From an uncultured Enterobacter sp. (GTDB lineage Bacteria; Pseudomonadota; Gammaproteobacteria; Enterobacterales; Enterobacteriaceae): DNA of 5,583 nucleotides. The position numbers and the translations under genes are program-made. The stretch's first letter is position 1; every line of letters begins with the position of its first letter. A model generated the notes under the pieces. The model saw only the letters and a program-made list of their open reading frames with translations, made no database searches and was not told where the DNA came from. Below, one piece after another: positions 1 to 5,583 of this stretch. The stretch lies in the NCBI GenBank assembly GCA_946477805.1, contig CAMKZP010000269.1, positions 1 to 5,583 of the forward strand, in the 5' to 3' direction.

Positions 1-2534
1 GTGGTGATGATGAACACCAGAATCGCAATCAGCACGGCCCCGAGGGTTATCGGCTCCAGGCTTTCGACGCCCTGCACCGTGGAGGTCACATCCCACAGCG
101 AAATGTTCTCCAGGAAGCCAAACGCGGAGTGGATTTCTGACCACAGGAAGATCACCGACAGCAGGGCGATCAGCATCAGGATAGAACGCACCAGCCGAAG
201 GGACTGCGTACTGATAGCATCCAGATCCAGTTCGACTTCATCCGCCTCCGTTGCGCCCTCTGTGCTGTTGACGTGAGTCGGCTCTTCTTCGCCCCGGGCG
301 CGCTGGGCAAGAATTTCTGCACGGCGGTGCTTGGCGCGGTCAAAGGCCAGACGGCGGCGCTGGATCAGCATCCAGCGGCGGATGATGTGGTAAACCACGA
401 GCAGCAGGAACCAGATGGCCACCGAGGTTTCCAGACGCGCCAGCAGCGCCTGCGCCGTCGCCAGGTAGCCCACGGCGGCCGCCAGAATCGCGACCAGCGG
501 CGCGGAGAGCATCAGGTTCCACAGCAGGCGGTTGAACATGTTATCGCCGCTGCCCGTTTTATCGAGATACAGCGGAATGCCCGCGCGCTTCAGGCTTAGC
601 TTCACCATCGCCAGCGCGCCGCAGATCAATATAAAGCACAGGCGCCCCAGCGAACCGGAAAACTCCCGATCGTTGAGGTTATCAAACATGATCAGCGCCA
701 TAATCAGCGGCACTATCAGGCCGATGCTCATCAGATAGTAACGCATACCGCGCGCGACGCGGCTGCGCGGCCAGCCGAAGTGGGCGACAAACAGGCCATT
801 CGGCCGCGCGAAGGTGGCGCAAATCATCACCACCCACAGCAGCGGCACGGTGGCGGTGACGCCATCGCCAATCGCCACCGCCAGCGGATAAGGCCAGGCC
901 TCGCGCAGGCCGTAGCCGAGCGTCATCCACAGCACCGGCAGCGGCGAGGCGACGAGAATCGACCAGAACACGGTGCGCAGCGTGAGCCAGAAGTGATCCT
1001 GCGTCACTTTCCCCACCCGCGCGCTGGAGCGTTCAAGGAAGCGTGTAAAGTGCCTGCGGGAGTAAATGCTGAACCCCACCAGAATCAGCGCCCCCACCAG
1101 CGGGAAAATGGTCTCCTTGCTGGTCACCATCATCATGCTGGCCTGACCCAGCTGGCTGAAGGTATCCAGCGAAATCAGGCGGCGCAGATCCTGCACAATT
1201 TCAATTGGCCACGAGAAGGTCATCGGACGTACGTCGGACGTCCAGAAAAGGTAACGGTGCGTCGCCTCGTTGACCTCTTTCAGCGCATCCTCAAGCTGGC
1301 TGTTCGACACCTTCAGCTTGGTGAGCTCCAGGATCAGCGTATCGCCGCCCTGCAGGAGGGAGGTGAGCAGCTCACGCTGGGTGCGCATCTGCGCTTCCAG
1401 AATGCGGGTTTGCTCGGCGGTCAGCGGTTTACCGTCGGCCTGACGGATCTGGCGGATTTGCGGCTGCTTGTTAAGAAGGTCTTCATAATGCAGACGCTGA
1501 ACGCGCAGCTGGGCCATCTCGGTATCGAGCTGCTGCGGCTTCGGCATTTCCGGGAGGCGGGCAACCTGGGCGCGTAACGCTTCGCCGAGAAGGTTGGACG
1601 AGCCGAGCCACTGGGACTGCTCGCGCAGGGTGTTTAGCGCCTGGCGCACCTGCAGCGTTTGATTTGTCGCCTGACGCTGCTGCGACGCAACCAGATCCAT
1701 GCGCTGCGCCTGCTGGTTCAGCGCGGCAGAAAGTTCGCGGTTAACCCTGAACTGTTCGTTAATTCCGGCGGGCAGGTTTTCGCTGTTTTCCGCCAGCAGC
1801 TCGGTGCTCTCCAGCGCGCGTTCCGCTTCGCGCTGGCGCTGGCTGTTGAGCAGGTTACGCAGGGCCTGGAGATAGGCATCAAGCTGTTCGCTCTGCTTCT
1901 GCGCCAGCTCGGCGCGCATCCGCGACAGCTCCTGGCGGTTGTTGGCAGACAGCTGCGCCAGCTCCAGCTCGTCAACCAGCGCTTTAAGCCTGGCGGACTC
2001 GGCCTGCAGCCCCAGATTTTGCGCCTGGTTTTGCGGCGTATTTCCGGTCTGCGTGCCGACGCGGCGCTCCACCTCATTCAACTGGCGGCGGGCATCGGTT
2101 TGCTGCTGCGGAAGCTGGCTGAGCGAGTCGGCGATTTCACGCGCCCGCTCCTGCTCCTGCTGCGCAAGGCGGCTCTTTTCCAGAAGCTGGCTGCTGACCT
2201 GGAGGATCTCCTGGTTGAGCGCATCCGACGTCAGGCCCACGGGAACCTCGCGCGGTTCATCACGCAGGTTATTCAGCTGTGAGCGCAGCGTCTGAGAGAG
2301 TTTCGGGAAGTTGTCGATAACCTGCTGATATTGCTGAGCGCGCTCAAGAGAGCCTTTCCGCTCCTCAAGCGCGTTCAGGGCAGACTGGAGCGACTCGACG
2401 GTCTCCGGCTGGGCGGGTTTTGCCGCTTTAGCCTGCTCCAGTTCCTGGGTTATCTGTTTGGCGTCTGGGGCAGTCGCTGCGTACGCCCCCATGCTGAGGC
2501 ACCAGGCCATCAGTAATACGATAATCGGGCGCAC
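1..2534 (-). CDS. mscM: Miniconductance mechanosensitive channel MscM (YjeP), 5' part of gene; C-terminus beyond window
   Basis: Large inner-membrane channel of the MscS superfamily (MscK-like branch) that opens under membrane tension and helps release solutes on osmotic downshift. The reading frame is open from the GTG at 2534 to base 1, giving 844 codons; the E. coli protein is about 1107 residues, so the conserved MscS pore and cytoplasmic domain lie mostly outside. Residues 1-19 look like a signal peptide ending in AYA before ATAPD. Residues 20 to about 470 form a Gln/Glu/Leu/Arg-rich, coiled-coil-like periplasmic region. Hydrophobic segments follow near residues 475-500, 520-541, 549-573, 598-616, 627-645, 668-693, 702-720, 773-798 and 830 onward, with a charged linker at about 730-770. 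I chose the GTG because AAGGA lies 8 nt upstream and an internal start at codon 9 would break the signal peptide. It lies 19 bp after psd, so it is probably cotranscribed. I read the whole frame by eye and saw no frameshift. Confidence 0.96.
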   Translation of the reverse strand, partial: MRPIIVLLMAWCLSMGAYAATAPDAKQITQELEQAKAAKPAQPETVESLQSALNALEERKGSLERAQQYQQVIDNFPKLSQTLRSQLNNLRDEPREVPVGLTSDALNQEILQVSSQLLEKSRLAQQEQERAREIADSLSQLPQQQTDARRQLNEVERRVGTQTGNTPQNQAQNLGLQAESARLKALVDELELAQLSANNRQELSRMRAELAQKQSEQLDAYLQALRNLLNSQRQREAERALESTELLAENSENLPAGINEQFRVNRELSAALNQQAQRMDLVASQQRQATNQTLQVRQALNTLREQSQWLGSSNLLGEALRAQVARLPEMPKPQQLDTEMAQLRVQRLHYEDLLNKQPQIRQIRQADGKPLTAEQTRILEAQMRTQRELLTSLLQGGDTLILELTKLKVSNSQLEDALKEVNEATHRYLFWTSDVRPMTFSWPIEIVQDLRRLISLDTFSQLGQASMMMVTSKETIFPLVGALILVGFSIYSRRHFTRFLERSSARVGKVTQDHFWLTLRTVFWSILVASPLPVLWMTLGYGLREAWPYPLAVAIGDGVTATVPLLWVVMICATFARPNGLFVAHFGWPRSRVARGMRYYLMSIGLIVPLIMALIMFDNLNDREFSGSLGRLCFILICGALAMVKLSLKRAGIPLYLDKTGSGDNMFNRLLWNLMLSAPLVAILAAAVGYLATAQALLARLETSVAIWFLLLVVYHIIRRWMLIQRRRLAFDRAKHRRAEILAQRARGEEEPTHVNSTEGATEADEVELDLDAISTQSLRLVRSILMLIALLSVIFLWSEIHSAFGFLENISLWDVTSTVQGVESLEPITLGAVLIAILVFIIT

Positions 2535-2542
2535 GTCAGCGA

Positions 2543-2547
2543 TCCTT
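2543..2547 (-). promoter_or_regulatory. Ribosome binding site of mscM, fixing a GTG start
   Basis: On the minus strand AAGGA stands 8 nt before GTG (2534-2532), in the 19-bp gap after the psd stop codon. No ATG with comparable spacing exists upstream of the signal-peptide-like N-terminus, so this site decides the start. Confidence 0.75.
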
Positions 2548-2553
2548 CTGTTG

Positions 2554-3522
2554 TTAGCCTTCGTCTTTTTTGTCGTCAACCAGCGGGCTGGCGTCGTGCT
2601 CGGCTTTAATCTCTTCTTCCGCCAGCGGCGCAGGCGCGGCGTCCGGCGTCACGAAGGTTTCGGTAGACACGGCCAGCGGCTGGCCCAGCCTGGTGACCGA
2701 CAGGCTTTCCAGCTGTTCAACCAGGTTCACTTTACCCGGTGCAAACAGGTTGATCACCGTGGAGCCCAGCTTGAAACGGCCCATCTCCTGGCCTTTCAGC
2801 AGGGCCACAGAGCCTTCCGCTTCACCGGCAGGCCAGGTCCAGCGCTTGATCACGCCTTCACGCGGCGGGGTGATGGTGCCCGCCCAGACGGTTTCGATGC
2901 TGCCTACAATGGTAGCACCCACCAGAATCTGCGCCATTGGGCCAAATTCAGTATCAAACAGGCAGATGACGCGCTCGTTACGGGCAAACAGGTTCGGGAC
3001 GTTTTGCGCGGTCAGGTGGTTTACCGAGAACAGGTCGCCCGGCACGTAGATCATCTCGCGCAGGATGCCGTTACACGGCATGTGAACGCGGTGATAGTCG
3101 CGCGGAGAGAGGTAGGTGGTGGCGAAGGAACCGTTGCGGAACAGGTCTGCCATCAGGTAGTTACCCGCGAGCAGCGCTTCCAGGCTGTAGTTATGGCCTT
3201 TCGCCTGCAGAATTTTGTCGTCTTCAATTTTCCCCAGCTGGCTGATGACGCCGTCAGCGGGCATCACCAGCACGTTCGGGTCGGTATTTAACGGGCGCAC
3301 TTCGTCACGCAGCGGGCGAACGAAGAATTCGTTGAAGGTGCGATAGCTGGCGGTGTCCGGCTTCTGCGCTTCCTTCATGTCGACCTTGTAGTATTTCACA
3401 AACAGGTCGATGACCAGTTTGGTCAGCCAGCCCGCTCGTTTGCTCGCGCCCCAGCCCGCCAGGCGAGTGAGCCACAGTTTTGGCAGAATGTATTGAAGCG
3501 AAAGTTTAAATGAGTTTAACAA
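2554..3522 (-). CDS. psd: Phosphatidylserine decarboxylase proenzyme (pyruvoyl-dependent)
   Basis: Decarboxylates phosphatidylserine to phosphatidylethanolamine, the main phospholipid of enterobacterial membranes; a membrane-associated enzyme acting at the inner membrane. The protein has 322 residues, the E. coli length, and I recognise it as near-identical to E. coli Psd over most of its length. The self-cleavage motif LGST is at residues 252-255: the proenzyme cuts itself between Gly253 and Ser254, leaving a large beta chain and a small alpha chain whose N-terminal serine becomes the pyruvoyl group. The family's catalytic residues are present: Asp90 (in PADG), His144 and His147 (in DYHRVH), and Ser254. 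The C-terminal tail after about residue 290 is acidic, Pro/Ala-rich and the most variable part. The start codon is TTG with GGAGG 5 nt upstream. It lies 97 bp after rsgA and has its own apparent promoter with a CpxR-type box; mscM follows 19 bp downstream. Confidence 0.98.
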   Translation of the reverse strand: MLNSFKLSLQYILPKLWLTRLAGWGASKRAGWLTKLVIDLFVKYYKVDMKEAQKPDTASYRTFNEFFVRPLRDEVRPLNTDPNVLVMPADGVISQLGKIEDDKILQAKGHNYSLEALLAGNYLMADLFRNGSFATTYLSPRDYHRVHMPCNGILREMIYVPGDLFSVNHLTAQNVPNLFARNERVICLFDTEFGPMAQILVGATIVGSIETVWAGTITPPREGVIKRWTWPAGEAEGSVALLKGQEMGRFKLGSTVINLFAPGKVNLVEQLESLSVTRLGQPLAVSTETFVTPDAAPAPLAEEEIKAEHDASPLVDDKKDEG

Positions 3523-3527
3523 GGTAG

Positions 3528-3532
3528 CCTCC
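3528..3532 (-). promoter_or_regulatory. Ribosome binding site of psd, fixing a TTG start
   Basis: On the minus strand the sequence reads GGAGG-CTACC-TTG: a strong Shine-Dalgarno sequence 5 nt before TTG (3522-3520). The TTG begins the N-terminus MLNSFKLS expected from E. coli Psd, so the weak initiation codon is paired with a strong binding site. Confidence 0.8.
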
Positions 3533-3548
3533 AGGCCATTGTTTTGTC

Positions 3549-3578
3549 GTTCCTGATCCGGCCTGACGCAGCCGGAAC
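3549..3578 (-). other. Small hairpin in the psd 5' leader
   Basis: CCGGC (3558-3562) can pair with GCCGG (3571-3575) around an 8-nt loop, with GTT (3549-3551) and AAC (3576-3578) able to pair outside it across a bulge. An alternative pairing of GTTCC (3549-3553) with GGAAC (3574-3578) competes with it. No T-run follows in either direction, so it is not an intrinsic terminator. It would lie in the untranslated leader of the psd mRNA, about 17 nt before the Shine-Dalgarno sequence. Its function is unknown and it may be chance. Confidence 0.3.
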
Positions 3579-3594
3579 CTGAAAAAAGGGGACG

Positions 3595-3623
3595 ATTTTA
3601 GCGATGCTTAGCTTAGTTGTCAG
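3595..3623 (-). promoter_or_regulatory. Sigma-70 promoter for psd-mscM
   Basis: On the minus strand CTGACA (3623-3618, five of six to TTGACA) is separated by exactly 17 bp from TAAAAT (3600-3595, five of six to TATAAT). The -35 box overlaps the rsgA stop codon (3622-3620). Transcription would start near 3588, leaving a leader of about 65 nt before the psd TTG. A CpxR-type box lies upstream. E. coli psd-mscM is known to be under envelope-stress control, which fits. That this is the CpxR-dependent start is inference. Confidence 0.65.
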
Positions 3624-4672
3624 TTATCCGAATCAGAAAAGTTTTTACGCGTTTTTACGTCTTCCATACTTTCCAGAATACGGTGGTAGTTCTCGAAGCG
3701 GGTCTCTGCTATTTCACCGTTCTCGACCGCTTCGCGGATAGCGCAGCCCGGGTCGTTATCGTGTTTACAGTCGCGGTACTTGCAGGCGCCTAAATAGTCA
3801 TGGAATTCGACAAATCCGTTGAAGATTTGTTCCGGCTCAAGGTGCCATAAGCCGAACTCACGCACGCCCGGGGAGTCAATCACGTCGCCGCCGTGCGGGA
3901 AGTGATACAGCCGCGAGGCGGTGGTGGTGTGCTGGCCCAGGCCGGAGACGTTGGACACATCGTTGGTCAGGATCTCCTGCTGGAGGCCGAGAAGGTTATT
4001 CAGCAGGCTTGATTTACCTACGCCAGACTGGCCCGCAAAGATGCTGATACGGTCGGTCAGCGCCTCTTCTAACGGTTTCAGGCCGTCTTTAGTGTGGCTG
4101 GAGACCATTAGCACGCGATAACCGATCTTGCGGTAGATATCCATCTGCTCATTTACGAAGGCCATGCCGTCGTCGTCCAGCAGATCGATTTTGTTTAGCA
4201 CGATGATCGGTTCAACCTGCAGCGTTTCGCAGGCGACGAGATAGCGGTCGATGATATTGAGCGAAAGCTCGGGCAAAATCGCCGAAACGATGACGATCTG
4301 GTTAATATTGGCCGCAATGGGCTTCACGCCGTCGTAGAAGTCGGGACGGGTGAGCACCGACGTGCGTTCATGCACGGCTTCAACGATGCCTTTTACCGTT
4401 ACCCCTTCAGCTGCTTCTTTACCGGGCCGCCAGACCACGCGGTCACCGGTTACCAGCGAACGGATGGTGCGACGAATGTTGCAACGGTGGATAGCCCCGT
4501 CGGCGGATTCGACATCGGCATGCATACCAAAACGGCTGATCACCACCCCTTCGGTCGTTTCGCCAAACAGGTTGTCGTCGTAATCCGGCTTCTCCGAAGT
4601 GGTTTTAAGACGGCGCTGGTGATTGGCGTTTACGCGGCGCTGCTGCCCTTTGGAGAGTTTATTTTTACTCAA
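3620..4672 (-). CDS. rsgA: Small ribosomal subunit biogenesis GTPase RsgA (YjeQ)
   Basis: Ribosome-stimulated GTPase that binds the decoding site of late 30S precursors, checks their maturation and promotes release of RbfA. The 350-residue protein matches the E. coli length. A basic N-terminal tail (1-30) is followed by an OB-fold at about 35-110. The GTPase domain has its motifs in circularly permuted order: G4 NKID at 160-163, G1 GQSGVGKS at 214-221, switch-I region GQHTTT at 246-251 and G3 DSPG at 266-269. The C-terminal zinc-binding motif is complete: Cys297, Cys302, His304, Cys310. I chose the TTG at 4672 because AGGAG lies 9 nt upstream and it gives the N-terminus SKNKLSKGQQ known from E. 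coli. An in-frame ATG at 4696 has only a weak, distant SD-like sequence and would swallow the good one. The gene diverges from orn; its last codons carry the CpxR-type box for psd. Confidence 0.97.
   Translation of the reverse strand: MSKNKLSKGQQRRVNANHQRRLKTTSEKPDYDDNLFGETTEGVVISRFGMHADVESADGAIHRCNIRRTIRSLVTGDRVVWRPGKEAAEGVTVKGIVEAVHERTSVLTRPDFYDGVKPIAANINQIVIVSAILPELSLNIIDRYLVACETLQVEPIIVLNKIDLLDDDGMAFVNEQMDIYRKIGYRVLMVSSHTKDGLKPLEEALTDRISIFAGQSGVGKSSLLNNLLGLQQEILTNDVSNVSGLGQHTTTASRLYHFPHGGDVIDSPGVREFGLWHLEPEQIFNGFVEFHDYLGACKYRDCKHDNDPGCAIREAVENGEIAETRFENYHRILESMEDVKTRKNFSDSDN
3644..3658 (-). promoter_or_regulatory. CpxR-type binding box upstream of psd, inside the rsgA 3' end
   Basis: The minus strand reads GTAAA-AACGC-GTAAA, a perfect match to the CpxR consensus GTAAA-N5-GTAAA. 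It is built from the rsgA codons for V-K-T-R-K near the C-terminus. Its centre (3651) is about 63 bp upstream of the predicted psd transcription start, a usual place for an activator that contacts RNA polymerase from upstream. CpxR is the response regulator of the CpxAR envelope-stress system. Binding here is inferred from sequence and from the known Cpx control of psd in E. coli. Confidence 0.65.
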
Positions 4673-4681
4673 TCGCGCTGG

Positions 4682-4686
4682 CTCCT
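4682..4686 (-). promoter_or_regulatory. Ribosome binding site of rsgA, fixing a TTG start
   Basis: On the minus strand AGGAG stands 9 nt before TTG (4672-4670). It favours the TTG over the in-frame ATG at 4696, whose nearest purine-rich stretch (GAGG) is 11 nt away, and over a TTG at 4705 that would lie almost on the predicted transcription start. Confidence 0.7.
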
Positions 4687-4712
4687 GGTCGCCCATAGTG
4701 GGCAAAACCTCT

Positions 4713-4740
4713 ATGATACACTCTAATTAATACTAGTTAA
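4713..4740 (-). promoter_or_regulatory. Candidate sigma-70 promoter of rsgA
   Basis: On the minus strand TTAACT (4740-4735, four of six to consensus) is separated by 16 bp from TATCAT (4718-4713, five of six). Predicted transcription begins near 4706, giving a leader of about 34 nt before the TTG start at 4672. The region is AT-rich against a GC-rich background. I could not find a convincing pair of boxes for orn on the other strand: TATGAT at 4712-4717 is a possible -10 box but has no good -35 box, so the orn promoter is unresolved. Confidence 0.4.
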
Positions 4741-4779
4741 CCTGCTACAGCCGGTTATGCGAGAAGGGTGGAAAATAAC

Positions 4780-5325
4780 ATGAGCGCGGATGAAAACAAC
4801 CTGATTTGGATCGATCTTGAAATGACCGGGCTGGATCCCGAGCGCGATCGCATTATAGAGATTGCTACGCTGGTCACCGATGCAAACCTGAATATTCTGG
4901 CGGAAGGGCCAACGATTGCGGTGCATCAGTCTGACGACCAGCTGGCGCTGATGGATGACTGGAACGTGCGCACCCATACGGGCAGCGGCCTGGTGGAACG
5001 CGTGAAGGCCAGCACCCAGGGCGACCGCGAGGCGGAGCTGGCGACCATTGCGTTCCTGAAAGAGTGGGTTCCGGCGGGCAAATCGCCTATCTGCGGCAAC
5101 AGCATCGGCCAGGATCGTCGCTTCCTGTTTAAGTATATGCCCGAGCTGGAGTCTTACTTCCACTACCGCTACCTGGATGTCAGCACCCTGAAAGAGCTGG
5201 CGCGCCGCTGGAAGCCAGAAATTCTCGACGGCTTTAAAAAGCAGGGAACACACCAGGCGATGGACGACATTCGGGAATCCGTGGCGGAGCTGGCGTACTA
5301 CCGCGAAAACTTTATTAATCTCTGA
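4780..5325 (+). CDS. orn: Oligoribonuclease (3'-5' exoribonuclease, DEDDh family)
   Basis: Cytoplasmic exonuclease that degrades the very short RNAs (dinucleotides above all) left by other RNases to mononucleotides; essential in E. coli. It also clears pGpG from cyclic-di-GMP turnover in bacteria that use that signal. The protein has 181 residues, the E. coli length, and is nearly identical to E. coli Orn. The DEDDh metal-binding and catalytic residues are all present: Asp12 and Glu14 (in WIDLEMTG), Asp112 (in GQDRRF), His158 (in GTHQAMDD) and Asp163. I chose the ATG at 4780 because it gives the known N-terminus MSA-ENNLIWIDLE and has a purine-rich stretch (AAGGGTGGA, 4764-4772) upstream; the in-frame GTG at 4768 lies inside that stretch. 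It is transcribed away from rsgA and toward the glycine tRNA. Confidence 0.98.
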   Translation: MSADENNLIWIDLEMTGLDPERDRIIEIATLVTDANLNILAEGPTIAVHQSDDQLALMDDWNVRTHTGSGLVERVKASTQGDREAELATIAFLKEWVPAGKSPICGNSIGQDRRFLFKYMPELESYFHYRYLDVSTLKELARRWKPEILDGFKKQGTHQAMDDIRESVAELAYYRENFINL

Positions 5326-5330
5326 TTCAG

Positions 5331-5373
5331 GGACTTGCCGGGCGGCGTCTGTGCCTTTCCCGGCCTGCAGTCC
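5331..5373 (+). other. Long imperfect hairpin just after orn
   Basis: GGACT (5331-5335) pairs with AGTCC (5369-5373), and GCCGGG (5337-5342) pairs with CCCGGC (5359-5364). One unpaired T lies on the left arm, four unpaired bases (CTGC) on the right, and the loop has 16 nt. It begins five bases after the orn stop codon. No T-run follows, so it is not a canonical intrinsic terminator. It could protect the 3' end of the orn mRNA or act in Rho-dependent termination; that is inference. Confidence 0.45.
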
Positions 5374-5384
5374 ATGAAAATGGT

Positions 5385-5399
5385 GTAAAAACGCGCAAA
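5385..5399 (+). promoter_or_regulatory. CpxR-like box between orn and the tRNA (weak)
   Basis: GTAAA-AACGC-GCAAA matches GTAAA-N5-GTAAA in nine of ten consensus positions and differs from the box upstream of psd at one base in 15. It lies about 90 bp upstream of the -10 box of the tRNA promoter, far for a direct activator, and control of a glycine tRNA by CpxR is not something I know of. It may be chance in an A-rich stretch. Confidence 0.2.
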
Positions 5400-5424
5400 G
5401 CGACGAATATTCCATCACTTGAAC

Positions 5425-5482
5425 TGAATTTCAAAAAAATCGCTTTCAGGGGGGTTGCAGCTAAAAGGATTTCTCGTATAAT
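5425..5482 (+). promoter_or_regulatory. Stable-RNA-type promoter of the glycine tRNA operon
   Basis: A perfect -10 box TATAAT (5477-5482) stands 16 bp after a weak -35 box TTGCAG (5455-5460). The AT-rich stretch with seven consecutive A residues (about 5427-5440) sits near the place of an UP element. The bases after the -10 box, GCGCCTCCCG (5483-5492), form a GC-rich discriminator, which in enterobacterial stable-RNA promoters goes with repression by ppGpp and DksA in starvation. Transcription should begin near 5489-5492, about 50 nt before the mature tRNA. Confidence 0.8.
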
Positions 5483-5490
5483 GCGCCTCC

Positions 5491-5521
5491 CGTAACGACA
5501 GAGAATTACGCGTTACGACAG
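5491..5521 (+). repeat. Short inverted and direct repeat in the tRNA leader
   Basis: CGTAACG (5491-5497) and CGTTACG (5511-5517) are exact reverse complements and can form a 7-bp stem around a 13-nt loop. Because the arm is almost its own complement, the same bases also make a direct repeat: CGTAACGACAG (5491-5501) and CGTTACGACAG (5511-5521), ten of eleven identical, 20 bp apart. The element lies at the start of the predicted precursor transcript. A role in 5' processing is possible but unproven. Confidence 0.45.
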
Positions 5522-5542
5522 CAACAAAAGCAGTGCAGATTT

Positions 5543-5583
<41 letters not shown>

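Noticed and set aside
780..1577. 265-codon plus-strand open frame, and a 207-codon one at 1659-2282
   Set aside because: Both lie opposite the continuous mscM frame and have low-complexity, Gln/Arg/Leu-rich translations with no known domain.
1..2534. Possible frameshift or pseudogene in mscM, as no stop-bounded frame is visible
   Set aside because: Reading the minus strand by hand gives one open frame from the GTG to base 1, in step with E. coli MscM throughout; the stop codon is simply outside the window.
2458..3291. 277-codon plus-strand open frame opposite psd and the start of mscM
   Set aside because: Antisense to a protein that matches Psd at full length; composition is His/Arg/Gln-rich, typical of a shadow frame.
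3618..3644. Sigma-E promoter for psd, suggested by AAACTTTT on the minus strand at 3644-3637
   Set aside because: E. coli psd is known to have sigma-E control, but here I cannot place a matching -10 motif at the right spacing after this AACTT-like core, so I do not annotate it.
4673..4705. N-terminal extension of rsgA by 11 residues (or 8 from the ATG at 4696)
   Set aside because: The extension runs through the AGGAG Shine-Dalgarno sequence, is absent from E. coli RsgA, and starts at or near the predicted transcription start.
4768..4779. GTG start of orn four codons upstream
   Set aside because: The GTG lies inside the purine-rich ribosome-binding stretch; the ATG at 4780 gives the known Orn N-terminus.
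4723..5418. 231-codon open frame on the minus strand covering the whole of orn
   Set aside because: It is the antisense shadow of orn; the protein has no recognisable family and the frame is held open by the codon bias of orn. The plus-strand protein carries all DEDDh residues.

Overview
The window is a piece of ordinary core chromosome from a gamma-proteobacterium of the family Enterobacteriaceae. Its gene order (mscM, psd and rsgA on the minus strand; orn and a glycine tRNA on the plus strand) and its protein sequences match the Escherichia coli locus as I remember it. The GC-rich third codon positions suggest an Enterobacter-, Lelliottia- or Leclercia-like member rather than E. coli itself. 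That genus-level guess is inference; no alignment was run.

Minus strand, read right to left: rsgA (4672-3620) encodes the circularly permuted GTPase that checks maturation of the 30S ribosomal subunit. It is followed after 97 bp by psd (3522-2554), the phosphatidylserine decarboxylase that makes phosphatidylethanolamine. After a further 19 bp comes mscM (2534 to beyond base 1), a large MscS-family mechanosensitive channel cut off by the window edge after 844 codons. All three appear to start at non-ATG codons (TTG, TTG, GTG), each with a well-placed Shine-Dalgarno sequence. A perfect CpxR-type box lies inside the last codons of rsgA, just upstream of a good sigma-70 promoter, so psd-mscM can be switched on by envelope stress independently of rsgA.

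Plus strand: orn (4780-5325) encodes oligoribonuclease and diverges from rsgA across a 107-bp AT-rich gap. The 217 bp after orn hold a long imperfect hairpin, a second CpxR-like sequence of doubtful meaning, and a stable-RNA-type promoter with a GC-rich discriminator. They also hold a short leader with a small inverted repeat, and then the first 41 nt of tRNA-Gly(GCC), which runs off the right edge.

Functionally the window joins ribosome assembly (rsgA), membrane lipid synthesis and osmotic protection (psd-mscM), the last step of RNA turnover (orn), and translation supply (glycine tRNA). I found no mobile element, CRISPR array, phage gene or undescribed system. The most interesting parts are the regulatory sites and start codons.
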